A stretch of 64,000 nucleotides of DNA from Streptomyces yatensis (GTDB taxonomy: Bacteria > Actinomycetota > Actinomycetes > Streptomycetales > Streptomycetaceae). The translations under genes and the position numbers were made by a program. Position 1 is the stretch's first letter. Each line of letters starts with the position of its first letter. The notes below the pieces were generated by a model. The model saw only the letters and a program-made list of their open reading frames with translations, was not told the DNA's origin and did no database searches. The stretch covers positions 5,022,001 to 5,086,000 of the forward strand of contig NZ_CP072941.1 in NCBI RefSeq assembly GCF_018069625.1, given 5' to 3'. Shown here in pieces: positions 1 through 7,390 of the stretch.

Positions 1-175
1 GCACCTCCGTCTGCCTCTCAGCCAGCCAGTCATCGGCCTCCCTGGACGTGGCAAAGGTGATGGGCGCCGGGCGATCAACGCCATCGGGACCGAGATAGCG
101 CGCCTGATAGCGCCCGGAGCGGAGCTTGCGGATGCGGCCGAAGCTCCGCTTCTTCGATGGCTTCTTCTTCGGCAT
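1..175 (-). CDS. int: AICE site-specific integrase, N-terminal part (cut by window edge)
   Basis: Reading the minus strand from the ATG at 175 gives 58 residues beginning MPKKKPSKKRSFGRI and running into RYQARYLGPDG. That is a basic N-terminus followed by the arm-type DNA-binding fold typical of tyrosine integrases of Streptomyces integrative elements. The catalytic domain lies beyond position 1. The ATG overlaps the xis stop by one base (TGATG), so the two genes should be translationally coupled. The family inserts the element into a tRNA 3' end, which agrees with the tRNA-Gly fragments near 10.3 and 12.8 kb. The family call rests on the visible start, the context and the gene order. Confidence 0.85.
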   Translation of the reverse strand, partial: MPKKKPSKKRSFGRIRKLRSGRYQARYLGPDGVDRPAPITFATSREADDWLAERQTEV

Positions 176-378
176 CAGGCAGCCCGCCCGAGACGCCGAC
201 GCCGAGGCTGCACGGTGTTGGCGTCGATGTACTCCTGAATGACGCTCTCCGGGATCCGTACGTGACGGCCCACCTTGACGTACTTGATGCGCCGCTCGGC
301 GACCAGCCGTCGGGGGAATCGCTGGGTGGTCCCCAGCAGCTCGGCCACCTGAGCAACGCTGAGGTACCGGTCACGCAT
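175..378 (-). CDS. xis: Excisionase, MerR-like helix-turn-helix
   Basis: A 67-residue protein with the excisionase-type winged helix: YLSVAQVAELLGTT at residues 5-18 is the first helix-turn-helix and KVGRHVRIPESVIQEYI at about 35-51 is the wing and helix typical of HTH_17 (DNA-binding protein, excisionase family). Xis directs the integrase towards excision in pSAM2-type elements. The start at 378 is supported by AAGGAGA a few bases upstream. It overlaps the end of repSA by 8 bases and the int start by one, so repSA, xis and int form one coupled unit. Confidence 0.9.
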   Translation of the reverse strand: MRDRYLSVAQVAELLGTTQRFPRRLVAERRIKYVKVGRHVRIPESVIQEYIDANTVQPRRRRLGRAA

Positions 379-1666
379 GGGTCGGTTCTCCTTCCGTTCC
401 GGGAGCGGGGGTGATGGTGGCGCTGAGCCATTCCTCAGCGGGGGTGAGGCCGGTACCGGCGTAGACCCAGTGGGCGAGGACCAGCGTGGTCTCGTCCGGG
501 CCGGAGTCGGTGGCCGCAGCCTGAGCACGTCGCCAGGCAGCGCGGGCGTCGCGGAGCGCGCCGAGGGTGGTGGAGTAGCGGCGGGACTTGGTGGAGAAGT
601 GGCCCCGGAAGCCGAGCATGTGGGCCCAGGCGCGAAGCCGGAGGTGCTCCAGGTCTTTGCGGGCCCCGAGCGCCCAGGCGGTACGGACGAGGCGGCGGGC
701 GTGCTCGCTGATGTCGAGCTGAGCCACCTCGGCGATGAGCCGTATCGGCCGGTCCAGCGCTCCGGTCGCGGTCTCGGCACCCTTGGTGGCGTACTTGGCG
801 ATGTACGCGGCCACGGCACGGTCGGTCAGCTCCTGGCGGCCGTTGAAGTCGGCACCTCGAATGGGCCGTACGTCGAGCTGCCCGCCGAAGGCGAAGGTGC
901 GAGCCCGGCCGTCAATGACGGCTCCGGGGACCTGCACCCTGGAAGCAGCGGTCCGGATTGCGTCAGTCAGCAGCTCGACCGTGGCCCAGGCCGGGGGCGG
1001 GGTGTCGCCGCCGTCGGGGCCGTCGATGCGGATCACGGCATGGAAGTGGACAGCACCGCGCTTTTGGTACTCGGCGACCTTGGCAAAGGACAGCCGCGCA
1101 TGGTCGCGGAAGGCCCGTTGCGTGAGCCCGGCCCGCTTAGCAACCTCCCGCCGCAGGTAGATCGAGAACCGCCGCCACAACAGGCCCGCGTGAGCGTTCC
1201 AGAGCACCGCGGATTCGTAGTCGTACCGGTCCTGGTCGAGAGGCGCTCCAAGGGCGTCGTCGTCCTGGTCGTGGCGGACACCGCAGCGGCACGGGCGACG
1301 GAGACCGGCGGGGCCGGTGGGCCGGTTGTGGACCGGGCCGAAGCTGGGCGCGGTGAAGGTGGCGAAGACCCGGGGATGAGTGGCGACCTCTTCCGGAGTG
1401 CCCTTCCCGCCGCGCAGTCCGGCGGTGATCAGGTGGAAGGTGTCGCGGCGGTAGGTCTCGGCGCAGGCCGCACAGCGGGTGGTACGGCGGTTGTTGCAGC
1501 GGACCAGGAGATGCCCGGCGGGCAGCTCGGCAGAGTCGAGGTGTCGGAGGACGTGGCCAATCTCGCCGGTGTCCTGGTTGAGGTGGTGTTCGATGCGGTG
1601 GCCGTCGAGGCGAATGGGGTTGGTGCAGCCGCCGAGGCCGGAGAGTTGGCGGAGCAGTGCGGGCAT
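371..1666 (-). CDS. repSA: RepSA-type rolling-circle replication initiator
   Basis: Initiator protein of the pSAM2 RepSA family, expected to nick the element's double-strand origin after excision. From the ATG at 1666 it has 431 residues. A cysteine cluster (C57, C65, C68) suggests metal binding. The HUH-type metal site is HFHAVIR at 207-213, and YIAKYATKG at 288-296 carries the likely nicking tyrosine. Upstream of the ATG the frame stays open and similar-looking (LPELRSLAALGT), and an AAAGAGGAG site lies just before two ATC codons at 1729-1724 with no ATG, GTG or TTG nearby. The true start may therefore be a rare ATC (about 452 residues). The stop overlaps xis. A decayed paralogue is at 15297-15482. 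Confidence 0.9.
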   Translation of the reverse strand: MPALLRQLSGLGGCTNPIRLDGHRIEHHLNQDTGEIGHVLRHLDSAELPAGHLLVRCNNRRTTRCAACAETYRRDTFHLITAGLRGGKGTPEEVATHPRVFATFTAPSFGPVHNRPTGPAGLRRPCRCGVRHDQDDDALGAPLDQDRYDYESAVLWNAHAGLLWRRFSIYLRREVAKRAGLTQRAFRDHARLSFAKVAEYQKRGAVHFHAVIRIDGPDGGDTPPPAWATVELLTDAIRTAASRVQVPGAVIDGRARTFAFGGQLDVRPIRGADFNGRQELTDRAVAAYIAKYATKGAETATGALDRPIRLIAEVAQLDISEHARRLVRTAWALGARKDLEHLRLRAWAHMLGFRGHFSTKSRRYSTTLGALRDARAAWRRAQAAATDSGPDETTLVLAHWVYAGTGLTPAEEWLSATITPAPGTEGEPTHA

Positions 1667-1830
1667 GGTACCGAGTGCTGCCAGGCTGCGGAGTTCGGGC
1701 AGCGGTGGTGGGGTGGTGCGGGTGATGATGGGGCTCCTCTTTCGGCTCTTGGGTCGGGAGGGGTTGGGCTGCCGGGGCGGCGGATGCTTGGCGGTATCGA
1801 GGCCGCCCCGGCAGTCGTGTTCGTGCGGGG

Positions 1831-2127
1831 TCAGCGGCGGCGCTGGCTGGCCAGCAGCGACCGCATGACGACAGCGGCCACAGCGACGGAGACAGCCGTC
1901 ACGGCCACAGCGGCGAGCAGGGCCGTCAGGACGATGCCGACCGTGACCACGGCGCCGACCGTTCCGGCGTTGAGCCCGCTCAAGACCCCGGCCGGTCGAG
2001 CTGGAGCAGGCGCGGGGGCGTGCTGGCAGGAGCAGGCCGGGGCGTGCTGGTGCTGGGCCGCCGGGACGGCGGTGGGCACATGGACGATCGACGGCGTAGG
2101 GGCTTCGGGATACTTCGGACGGAACAC
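1831..2127 (-). CDS. Small single-span membrane protein, SpdD-like transfer protein
   Basis: Ninety-eight residues with a GTG start at 2127 preceded by GGGAGAG. The N-terminal half is rich in Pro, Ala, His and Cys (AAQHQHAPACSCQHAPAP), and a long hydrophobic stretch covers about residues 55-88 (VGAVVTVGIVLTALLAAVAVTAVSV), ending in a basic tail. Proteins of this shape lie next to repSA in Streptomyces AICEs and are annotated as SpdD or mobile-element transfer proteins that help plasmid spread between hyphal compartments. That role is inferred from position and shape only. A candidate KorSA operator lies just upstream at 2146-2159. Confidence 0.7.
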   Translation of the reverse strand: MFRPKYPEAPTPSIVHVPTAVPAAQHQHAPACSCQHAPAPAPARPAGVLSGLNAGTVGAVVTVGIVLTALLAAVAVTAVSVAVAAVVMRSLLASQRRR

Positions 2128-2145
2128 AGCGATCTCTCCCAGCTA

Positions 2146-2159
2146 CTCGTCTAGTCGTG
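2146..2159. promoter_or_regulatory. Candidate KorSA operator upstream of the spdD/repSA genes
   Basis: CTCGTCTAGTCGTG matches the left arm and centre of the 14-bp motif CTyGTnTAnACGAG found at other control points of this element. Its right arm is imperfect. It lies 19 bases upstream of the GTG start at 2127. Confidence 0.4.
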
Positions 2160-2345
2160 TTGGTCGTTGACGGATTCGACGCCGGAGCGCGTACCGGACT
2201 CCACGGGCGGCGCAAGACCGGTGTGGGCGAGCCAGAAGCCGAACAGCGCGATCACGACGGCAACCCACAGGCGGACGCCCATGAACTTGATCGCGATCCA
2301 GGCGACGGCGCCCAGGACGAGGACCAGGGGCAGACTGACAGTCAC
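2151..2345 (-). CDS. Small two-span membrane protein of the AICE transfer region
   Basis: Sixty-four residues with a GTG start at 2345 behind AAGGAGAG. Two hydrophobic segments (about 4-21 and 25-43) are followed by a polar tail ending NDQHD. No enzymatic motif is visible. It lies between a Cys/His-containing small ORF and the SpdD-like gene, all on one strand with short gaps, as expected for a spread (Spd) gene cluster. The function is not recognisable from sequence. Confidence 0.65.
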   Translation of the reverse strand: MTVSLPLVLVLGAVAWIAIKFMGVRLWVAVVIALFGFWLAHTGLAPPVESGTRSGVESVNDQHD

Positions 2346-2360
2346 GGGCGATCTCTCCTT

Positions 2361-2546
2361 TCAGCGGACGGGGCAGCGGTGCGTACGGGCGGCCAGCTCG
2401 GCAGCGGCACGGGTGTCGTAGTCGGCGGAGAAGTCACAGCGCGGCGCGGTGCATACGGCGGTGTGCTTCACCCGGCCCCGCTGATCGTTGGCGGTGCCGA
2501 CGCGCACCAGGCCGATACGGATGACGTTGCGGAATCGGCGGAGCAT
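2361..2546 (-). CDS. Small Cys/His protein of the AICE transfer cluster
   Basis: Sixty-one residues with an ATG at 2546 and GAAGGAG nine bases upstream. The N-terminus is basic (MLRRFRNVIRIG). The second half has CTAPRCDFSADYDTRAAA and ends in HRCPVR, giving a C-x4-C plus H-x-C pattern that could bind zinc. Short proteins of this kind recur between DUF2637 and SpdD genes in Streptomyces mobile elements and are usually labelled mobile element transfer protein. That label is positional, not functional evidence. Confidence 0.7.
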   Translation of the reverse strand: MLRRFRNVIRIGLVRVGTANDQRGRVKHTAVCTAPRCDFSADYDTRAAAELAARTHRCPVR

Positions 2547-2557
2547 GAAGGACTCCT

Positions 2558-3184
2558 TCAGAGGCGGGATGCAATGGCGTCGGCCAACGGCGCCGGAACG
2601 CCGAGGCGGGCGCGCAGGGTCTCAGGGTCGATGGGCGATCCAGTACGGGCGTGGTGGTCGTCGGCGAGCTTGCGCGCGTGGTTCACCAGCGCGGCTGGAA
2701 CGTGCGGCGCCGTCCGATTCGACTCCAGCTCCGGACCAGCAGGAGGCTCCGCAGTTTCCGGCTCGGCCGTGACCGATACGGCTTCGGCGGGTCCGGCCAG
2801 AGCCGACGCGGTTTCGGCCGCTGGTGCGGTGTGGGCGAGGAGCGTTCCGCCGAGGAAGGCCACGGCTGGCCATCCAGCGACGAGGATGCGCAGCCAGGCG
2901 GGGACGTCGGTCAGGTCGAGCAGTCCGGCGGTGGCGACGTTGGCCCCGAGTGAGGCGGCCAGGGCGATCACGAACCAGCACCAGCCCGCCGCCTTGGACG
3001 AGCCCGACCGCAGCCGCTTCCAGGCCGCCACAAGCAGCAGGTCAACGGAGACCGGATAGGCCCACGCCTTCCACCCGGCCTGTCCGGCCGCCGAGGCCAG
3101 GTCATGCAGGTGGGCGAAAGACAGCGCAGCAGCGATGACCGCTTGCACCAACACCGCGTCAATCCGCGCCAGGTGAGCGCGCAC
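2558..3184 (-). CDS. DUF2637 membrane protein, SpdB-like
   Basis: An integral membrane protein of the DUF2637 family found in AICEs and actinomycete plasmids. The preferred start is the GTG at 3184, seven bases after GGAAGGAGA. An in-frame ATG at 3211 would add nine residues but has no comparable site. Four hydrophobic segments lie in about residues 10-125 (VLVQAVIAAALSFAHLHDLA, then WAYPVSVDLLLVAAW, then FVIALAASLGANVATAG, then ILVAGWPAVAFLGGTLLAH). A Pro/Ala/Glu linker and a C-terminal soluble piece with ARKLADDHHARTG follow. It lies between the TraSA translocase and small Spd-type ORFs, consistent with a role in intramycelial spread. That role is inferred. Confidence 0.8.
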   Translation of the reverse strand: MRAHLARIDAVLVQAVIAAALSFAHLHDLASAAGQAGWKAWAYPVSVDLLLVAAWKRLRSGSSKAAGWCWFVIALAASLGANVATAGLLDLTDVPAWLRILVAGWPAVAFLGGTLLAHTAPAAETASALAGPAEAVSVTAEPETAEPPAGPELESNRTAPHVPAALVNHARKLADDHHARTGSPIDPETLRARLGVPAPLADAIASRL

Positions 3185-3267
3185 GGGCAATCTCCTTCCG
3201 GATTCAGGCATGGCAGGGGTAGGGACACGGCGCGGGTACGGTCGCGCCGACCGTCAGACGGGGTGGA

Positions 3268-4644
3268 CTACTCGGCAGCCGGAAGCGGCTTGAGCAGGGA
3301 CGCCGGAGCGCTCACCGGAACGGCCGGCACGTCCGGCCGGAACGGCTCCAGCGCGGGCATGTCCGGCACGAGATGAGCGGTCTCGCGGCACACTTCGGCC
3401 GCCTCAGCCAGCGACAGGTACGGCGTACGGATACGGGACCAGCCACCGGACGTATCACCAGCAACAGCGAGACCGGGCCGCTCCGGAGCAATGGCGCAGG
3501 CCGCGCCGACCGCTTCGGGGGCGATGTCGCCGAGTGCCATCTTGGCGGAGGCTTCATCGTTGACGCGGTGGCAGACCCGGCCGGTGAGCTGAGCCCGCAG
3601 CATCGTCGCGCCCTTGCCCAGCTCGGCGCCGAAGCGCTGCCCGCACACCTCCAGGTAGATGCCTGCCGCGCGGCCGAGTTGGGCGAGCCGGATGAGCTGG
3701 GTGACCATCTCATCCCGCCTTTCCTCATCCTTCCGAGTGGCGACGAGGAACAGCTCGGCCACCTCGTCCACAACCAGCACCACCGGCACCGGCCGCTCCT
3801 CCTCCGGCAAGCCCCAGATGTCAGAGGTGATCTCCTCGTCCGGGGTGCTGGGTGCGATGCCCTGCCGGGCCTTGATCAGGTCGTACCGGTCCTCCATCAG
3901 CCCGACCAGTACAGGCAGCAGTTCCGCCGCCTGCACAGGATCGGTGGCCAGCGCCGAGAGCCGTGGAGCGAACGGCACCAGCTCGACCCCCCGCTTGCAG
4001 TCGATCCCGACCAGCGCGACCGGTTGCCGGGCGAGCCCGGCGATGAGGTGCCGCAGGAACATCGACTTCCCCGACAACGTGGCGCCCAGTGTGAGCTGGT
4101 GTGGGATGGCCCGGTAGTCCCGGACGAACGGGGTCGCGTCCTCTCGCAGCGCCACCGGCACCTTGAGGAAGCCACCGCCGGTCTTGCGCGGCATCCGGAC
4201 CTTCCGGAGCACGTCGAAGCCGATCAGCCGCAGTTCGACCACGCCCGGTTTGATCTCCTCCACGTACGCGCCGTGAACGCCCCAGGCATGCCGCAGCCGC
4301 TCGGCCGAGGCTGCCACGTCGGCAGGTTCCTGCCCCGGTGCCAGCCGCAGCCGGACCCGCAGCCCGGTCGACGTGGGCCGGATCAGTCCCCGGCGCGGAG
4401 GCACCGGCCGGACTTCCCGGTGCGTGAGCGCCTGTATCGCCCAGGCCCGCAGCCGGGACGGCGGAACGGTGAGCCCGCAGGCGTCCATCACCGACCCGTA
4501 CGACCCCAGCAGCCGGGCAGTCGAGAGGGGCATCCCGATCGTGGACCAGTAGGCGGCTGGGTGCCGGGACCGGAGGTAGGCGGCCCCGCCGACCATTCCG
4601 GCGACCGGACCACCCACCTCCATCAACGTCATGGCGTCGGTCAT
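3268..4644 (-). CDS. traSA: FtsK/SpoIIIE-type DNA translocase of the AICE (TraSA)
   Basis: The single-protein conjugation motor of pSAM2-like elements, a hexameric ATPase that moves double-stranded DNA between mycelia. It has 458 residues. An N-terminal region precedes the motor domain. Walker A is GATLSGKS at 187-194, Walker B is VVLVVDEVAEL at 288-298, and the downstream RLAQLGRAAGIYLEVCGQR segment matches the FtsK/SpoIIIE family. The start at 4644 follows the stop of the upstream 116-residue gene by five bases, so the two are probably co-transcribed. The likely promoter is under the KorSA-type sites around 5034-5143. Confidence 0.9.
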   Translation of the reverse strand: MTDAMTLMEVGGPVAGMVGGAAYLRSRHPAAYWSTIGMPLSTARLLGSYGSVMDACGLTVPPSRLRAWAIQALTHREVRPVPPRRGLIRPTSTGLRVRLRLAPGQEPADVAASAERLRHAWGVHGAYVEEIKPGVVELRLIGFDVLRKVRMPRKTGGGFLKVPVALREDATPFVRDYRAIPHQLTLGATLSGKSMFLRHLIAGLARQPVALVGIDCKRGVELVPFAPRLSALATDPVQAAELLPVLVGLMEDRYDLIKARQGIAPSTPDEEITSDIWGLPEEERPVPVVLVVDEVAELFLVATRKDEERRDEMVTQLIRLAQLGRAAGIYLEVCGQRFGAELGKGATMLRAQLTGRVCHRVNDEASAKMALGDIAPEAVGAACAIAPERPGLAVAGDTSGGWSRIRTPYLSLAEAAEVCRETAHLVPDMPALEPFRPDVPAVPVSAPASLLKPLPAAE

Positions 4645-4649
4645 CAGGG

Positions 4650-5000
4650 TCAGGCCCCCGCGCCGACGGATATGGCGGCCGGGGCGATGGCCTCGGCCCG
4701 GAAGGCGATGCCGTGCCGCTGCTGCCCGTTGAACACGGACTCCCAGGGCCGGGCGATCAGACCTATCAGCGTGACCGGTGCCCCGAGCGCCAGCCCCTCC
4801 GTGACTCCGCTCTCCGGCACGGTGACCTGAAGCAGCGAGGATTCCCCGCCGTCGATGTAGACGACGCCAAGCCGCATCAGCGCTTCACCGCTCTGCGCGT
4901 CCTTGGCGATCTCGCCGGTCTGCCGGTCCTTCACCTTCGGCTCCGGCGCCTCAGTCAGCAGAACCGTGGCGCCAGAGGTCTCAACTCGGATGGAACGCAA
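4650..5000 (-). CDS. Small conserved AICE protein upstream of traSA
   Basis: One hundred sixteen residues starting at a TTG (5000) right after AAGGAGAAGTAG. It contains an all-beta-looking core (VVYIDGGESSLLQVTVPESGV, then LALGAPVTLIGLIARPW) and no membrane span. It is the first gene of the traSA operon and the one closest to a cluster of three candidate KorSA operators. In pSAM2 KorSA represses pra, the activator of replication, so this is a positional candidate for a Pra-like regulator. Nothing in the sequence proves that. A small OB-fold-like DNA-binding protein is another possibility. Confidence 0.6.
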   Translation of the reverse strand: MRSIRVETSGATVLLTEAPEPKVKDRQTGEIAKDAQSGEALMRLGVVYIDGGESSLLQVTVPESGVTEGLALGAPVTLIGLIARPWESVFNGQQRHGIAFRAEAIAPAAISVGAGA

Positions 5001-5033
5001 CTACTTCTCCTTGCTTCTCACTCAACCCACCTA

Positions 5034-5047
5034 CTTGTGTAGATGAG
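5034..5047. promoter_or_regulatory. Candidate KorSA operator, traSA-operon promoter
   Basis: CTTGTGTAGATGAG fits CTyGTnTAnACGAG with one mismatch in the right arm. It lies 34 bases upstream of the TTG start at 5000. Confidence 0.5.
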
Positions 5048-5107
5048 TTGCGGTCTTCGAACCCGAATGAGCGGGAACGACGACCACCATGCCACACAGC
5101 TTGCCCA

Positions 5108-5143
5108 CTCGTCTATACGAGTATGCGTCTTCGTGTGTACGAG
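5108..5143. promoter_or_regulatory. Tandem candidate KorSA operators
   Basis: Two sites lie 22 bp apart, about two helical turns. CTCGTCTATACGAG (5108-5121) has perfect 5-bp inverted arms, and TTCGTGTGTACGAG (5130-5143) has 4-bp inverted arms. They lie in the gap between the korSA stop (5185) and the traSA operon and could bind two repressor dimers on the same face. This is the best copy of the motif in the window. Confidence 0.6.
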
Positions 5144-5184
5144 TCAGAAGAAGCAGCCCGGGGCCACCGCGCCCCGGTCATGCG

Positions 5185-5970
5185 TCAGTTGGCGGGGAGC
5201 TGGTAGGCGAGGACGTACGCGTCGGCGGCCATCACCGTGTCGCAGACCTCCACCGCCCGCCCCTCCGAGTCGTAGGCGGTCCGGACGAGATGGATCACCG
5301 GCACCCCAGATGCGAGCTGGAGCGTGCGCACCTCAGTGGGCGAGGGCATCCGGGCCCGGATCTCCTCATCGAAGTGGTCCAGGCGGTGCCCCATCTCCTC
5401 CAGCCGGGCATAGATGCCACCGGGGCCGGGGTTCGGCTGCGCGATCGGAGTGTTCCGCGCCAGGTCCAACGGCAGATACGAGGTGGCGAACTCCACCGGC
5501 CGCCCATCCAGCAGATACCGCCGCCGCCGAGCCAGCACCTTACGAGGCGAACCGAGCCGGGCCGAGATGTCCTGCGACGGCCGCTCTTCCTTCACCTCGA
5601 GGTTGTCCACCTCCGGGCGACTGCCCGCCGCCTCTGCCTCCACGGTGAAGGCCGCCTTGCCCTGATCGCGATGACGCCGCGCGAACCGGTCCGAGGCCAG
5701 CCGCCGCACAGGCGGCCGGGGCCGCACAAACACACCCTTGCCGTGCTCGGACAGCACCAGCCCCTCTTGCTGGAGCAGCGACAGAGAGTTGCGGACGGTC
5801 ATCCGGGAGACGCCGAAGTGGTCGACCAGCTCGGTCTCCGAGGGCAGCTTGTCGCCCTCCCGGAAGCGTCCCTTGTCGATCGCTTCCCGCAGTGCATCGG
5901 CGATCTGCCGGAACACCGCCCGGTCGCTCGTCGGGTCCAATACACCCAGGACGGAAGTCAGAGAAGCCAT
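5185..5970 (-). CDS. korSA: GntR/HutC-family repressor of the AICE (KorSA-like)
   Basis: A 261-residue transcription factor. The N-terminal winged helix occupies about residues 12-78 (VFRQIADALREAIDKGRF, then LPSETELVDHFGVSRMTVR) and is followed by a UTRA effector domain up to about 250 (SYLPLDLA and GIYARLEEMGHRLDHFDEEI are typical). In pSAM2, KorSA represses pra and its own promoter and so keeps the element integrated. Its gene neighbours here (traSA operon on one side, pif-like Nudix on the other) match that role. The start at 5970 is ten bases after AAAGGAG. A candidate operator at 5988-6001 lies directly upstream, pointing to autoregulation. Confidence 0.9.
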   Translation of the reverse strand: MASLTSVLGVLDPTSDRAVFRQIADALREAIDKGRFREGDKLPSETELVDHFGVSRMTVRNSLSLLQQEGLVLSEHGKGVFVRPRPPVRRLASDRFARRHRDQGKAAFTVEAEAAGSRPEVDNLEVKEERPSQDISARLGSPRKVLARRRRYLLDGRPVEFATSYLPLDLARNTPIAQPNPGPGGIYARLEEMGHRLDHFDEEIRARMPSPTEVRTLQLASGVPVIHLVRTAYDSEGRAVEVCDTVMAADAYVLAYQLPAN

Positions 5971-5987
5971 TCGCACATACTCCTTTA

Positions 5988-6001
5988 GGTATCTAGACGA
6001 G
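5988..6001. promoter_or_regulatory. Candidate KorSA operator in the korSA-pif divergent promoter
   Basis: GGTATCTAGACGAG keeps the CTA centre and the full ACGAG arm of the shared motif. It lies 18 bases upstream of the korSA ATG and 57 bases before the Nudix start, so it could control both directions. Confidence 0.5.
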
Positions 6002-6057
6002 CGGCTGACCGGGATTGCTACGGTGGAGAGCCTAGCCAGCCGAGAGGGCAGAGGAAC

Positions 6058-6489
6058 GTGAGCACTGAGCGCCCGCACTCCGTGAGCGTCGCCGGAGTCA
6101 TCGTCGACGACGCGGGCCGTGCGCTGCTGATCAAGCGACGGGACAACGGTAAGTGGGAACCGCCCGGCGGCGTGCTCGAACGCGGGGAAACCATCCCCGA
6201 CGCCCTGCAACGGGAAGTCCTCGAAGAGACCGGCATCAAGATCGCGCTTCCCGCGACCCTCACCGGCGTCTACAAGAACATGACCGGCCTGATCGTCTCC
6301 ATGGTCTTCCGCTGCGAGGCCATCGACGGCGCCCCGACCACCGGAGCCGAGACCCGCGCCCTGCGCTGGGCCACGCGCGACGAGGTCACCGAGCTCGCCG
6401 ACGAGGCGTACGCGATCCGCGTCCTGGACGCGCTCGACAACACATCCCCGCCGGCCATCCGCGCCCACGACGGCGTACGACTCATCTAG
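6058..6489 (+). CDS. pif: Nudix hydrolase, Pif-like (pSAM2 immunity factor)
   Basis: A 143-residue Nudix protein. The complete box G-x5-E-x7-REVLEETGI is at residues 38-60. In pSAM2 the gene beside korSA, pif, encodes a Nudix protein that prevents redundant transfer between cells already carrying the element. The position here is the same, with korSA divergent. The start is the GTG at 6058 after GAGGAAC. A chromosomal homologue of identical length at 57623-58054 shares both the protein and the 46 bases leading to the start codon. Substrate specificity cannot be read from the sequence. Confidence 0.8.
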   Translation: MSTERPHSVSVAGVIVDDAGRALLIKRRDNGKWEPPGGVLERGETIPDALQREVLEETGIKIALPATLTGVYKNMTGLIVSMVFRCEAIDGAPTTGAETRALRWATRDEVTELADEAYAIRVLDALDNTSPPAIRAHDGVRLI

Positions 6490-6529
6490 CACGAACCCAT
6501 GACCCATAGCCTCTACCAGCATGAAGGGA

Positions 6530-6543
6530 CTTGTATGGACGAG
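6530..6543. promoter_or_regulatory. Candidate KorSA operator overlapping a start codon
   Basis: CTTGTATGGACGAG matches the shared motif in both arms. The ATG at 6535 of the following ATPase gene is inside it, so a bound repressor would cover the translation start region. Confidence 0.5.
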
Positions 6544-6960
6544 TATATGAGTGCTCCGCGAGTTTGGGGCCTGATGTGCCCAGGATCCCGAGAAGAAGTC
6601 ACCCGCGCCCGCCGCTGGACCCGCGACATCCTCAGCAACCACCCCTGCGCCGACGACGCCGAATTGATCGTGAGCGAACTCGGCAGCAACGCCCTCACCC
6701 ACACCGCCAGCGGCACCGCTTACGGCACCTTCCAGCTCACGCTGTCGCTCTCACCCCGCACCGTCGCGATCTCCGTCACCGACGAGGGAGGCCACCCAGA
6801 AGAAGTCAGCCCTACGGAGGCCGACGCAGACGACACCCACGGCCGCGGATTAACCATCGTCATGGCACTCGCCCGCCGCCTGGACATCACCGGCGGCCAG
6901 TACGGCCGCACCGTCACCGCCCAGCTCGTAGCACCCGAGACAGGAGCCACCACATGCTGA
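6535..6960 (+). CDS. RsbW/anti-sigma-like histidine-kinase-type ATPase
   Basis: A 141-residue stand-alone HATPase_c_2 domain. The N box is visible as ELGSNALTHT, the G1 box as DEGGHPE and the G2 glycines as HGRGLTIV. Proteins of this family phosphorylate or sequester anti-sigma antagonists, and Streptomyces has dozens. Here it is AICE cargo located after pif. The ATG at 6535 is preferred over 6499 because GAAGGGAC lies just before it. The end overlaps the next gene by seven bases, indicating a two-gene unit. The partner protein is unknown. Confidence 0.8.
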   Translation: MDEYMSAPRVWGLMCPGSREEVTRARRWTRDILSNHPCADDAELIVSELGSNALTHTASGTAYGTFQLTLSLSPRTVAISVTDEGGHPEEVSPTEADADDTHGRGLTIVMALARRLDITGGQYGRTVTAQLVAPETGATTC

Positions 6961-7367
6961 GGCCCCTGCTACGACACGGCTACTGGTGCGAATGCTGGAC
7001 CCGCTCACCAGCCACAGGACCCCGCTCCGTCCTGCTCGCCTCCATCGAAACCAACAGCCCGAGCGAGGCCACCCGATGGATCCGCATCACCGTGCGCACC
7101 ATCGCCACAGCACTCGACCGGGAAACAGCCCATGAGGCATGGGACTGGGTCACCTACGGCCACAAGGAGGCCGAAGACGCCCTCACCAACGGCGGAGCAG
7201 CCACATTCGCCCTCACCCAGCAAGACACCCACATCGAATGGATCCTCCGGCCGGTCATCTTCCTACCGCTCGCCCACCGCGAGTCTCGACGCCTTCCAGC
7301 ATGCGCCGAACAGTTCACCTGCCCCACCACACACAAGATCGCCCGACACCAGGCCAACGGCTACTGA
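6954..7367 (+). CDS. Hypothetical AICE protein, 137 residues
   Basis: The ATG at 6954 overlaps the end of the ATPase gene (ATGCTGA) and has CAGGAG eight bases before it, so it is real by context and spacing. The protein begins MLRPLLRHGYWCECW and is mostly alpha/beta-looking with a Trp-rich middle (HEAWDWVTYGHKEAEDAL). The end contains C-x5-C and several His, possibly a metal site. No family is recognised. It is probably co-expressed with the anti-sigma-type ATPase. Confidence 0.65.
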   Translation: MLRPLLRHGYWCECWTRSPATGPRSVLLASIETNSPSEATRWIRITVRTIATALDRETAHEAWDWVTYGHKEAEDALTNGGAATFALTQQDTHIEWILRPVIFLPLAHRESRRLPACAEQFTCPTTHKIARHQANGY

Positions 7368-7390
7368 GTTACAACCTTCTCTACGGGTTC

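Noticed and set aside
371..2215. The repSA frame extended to 614 residues
   Set aside because: The first 160 residues are low-complexity and overlap the small SpdD-like gene on the same strand in another frame. The ribosome site and the protein-like region begin near 1729 or 1666.
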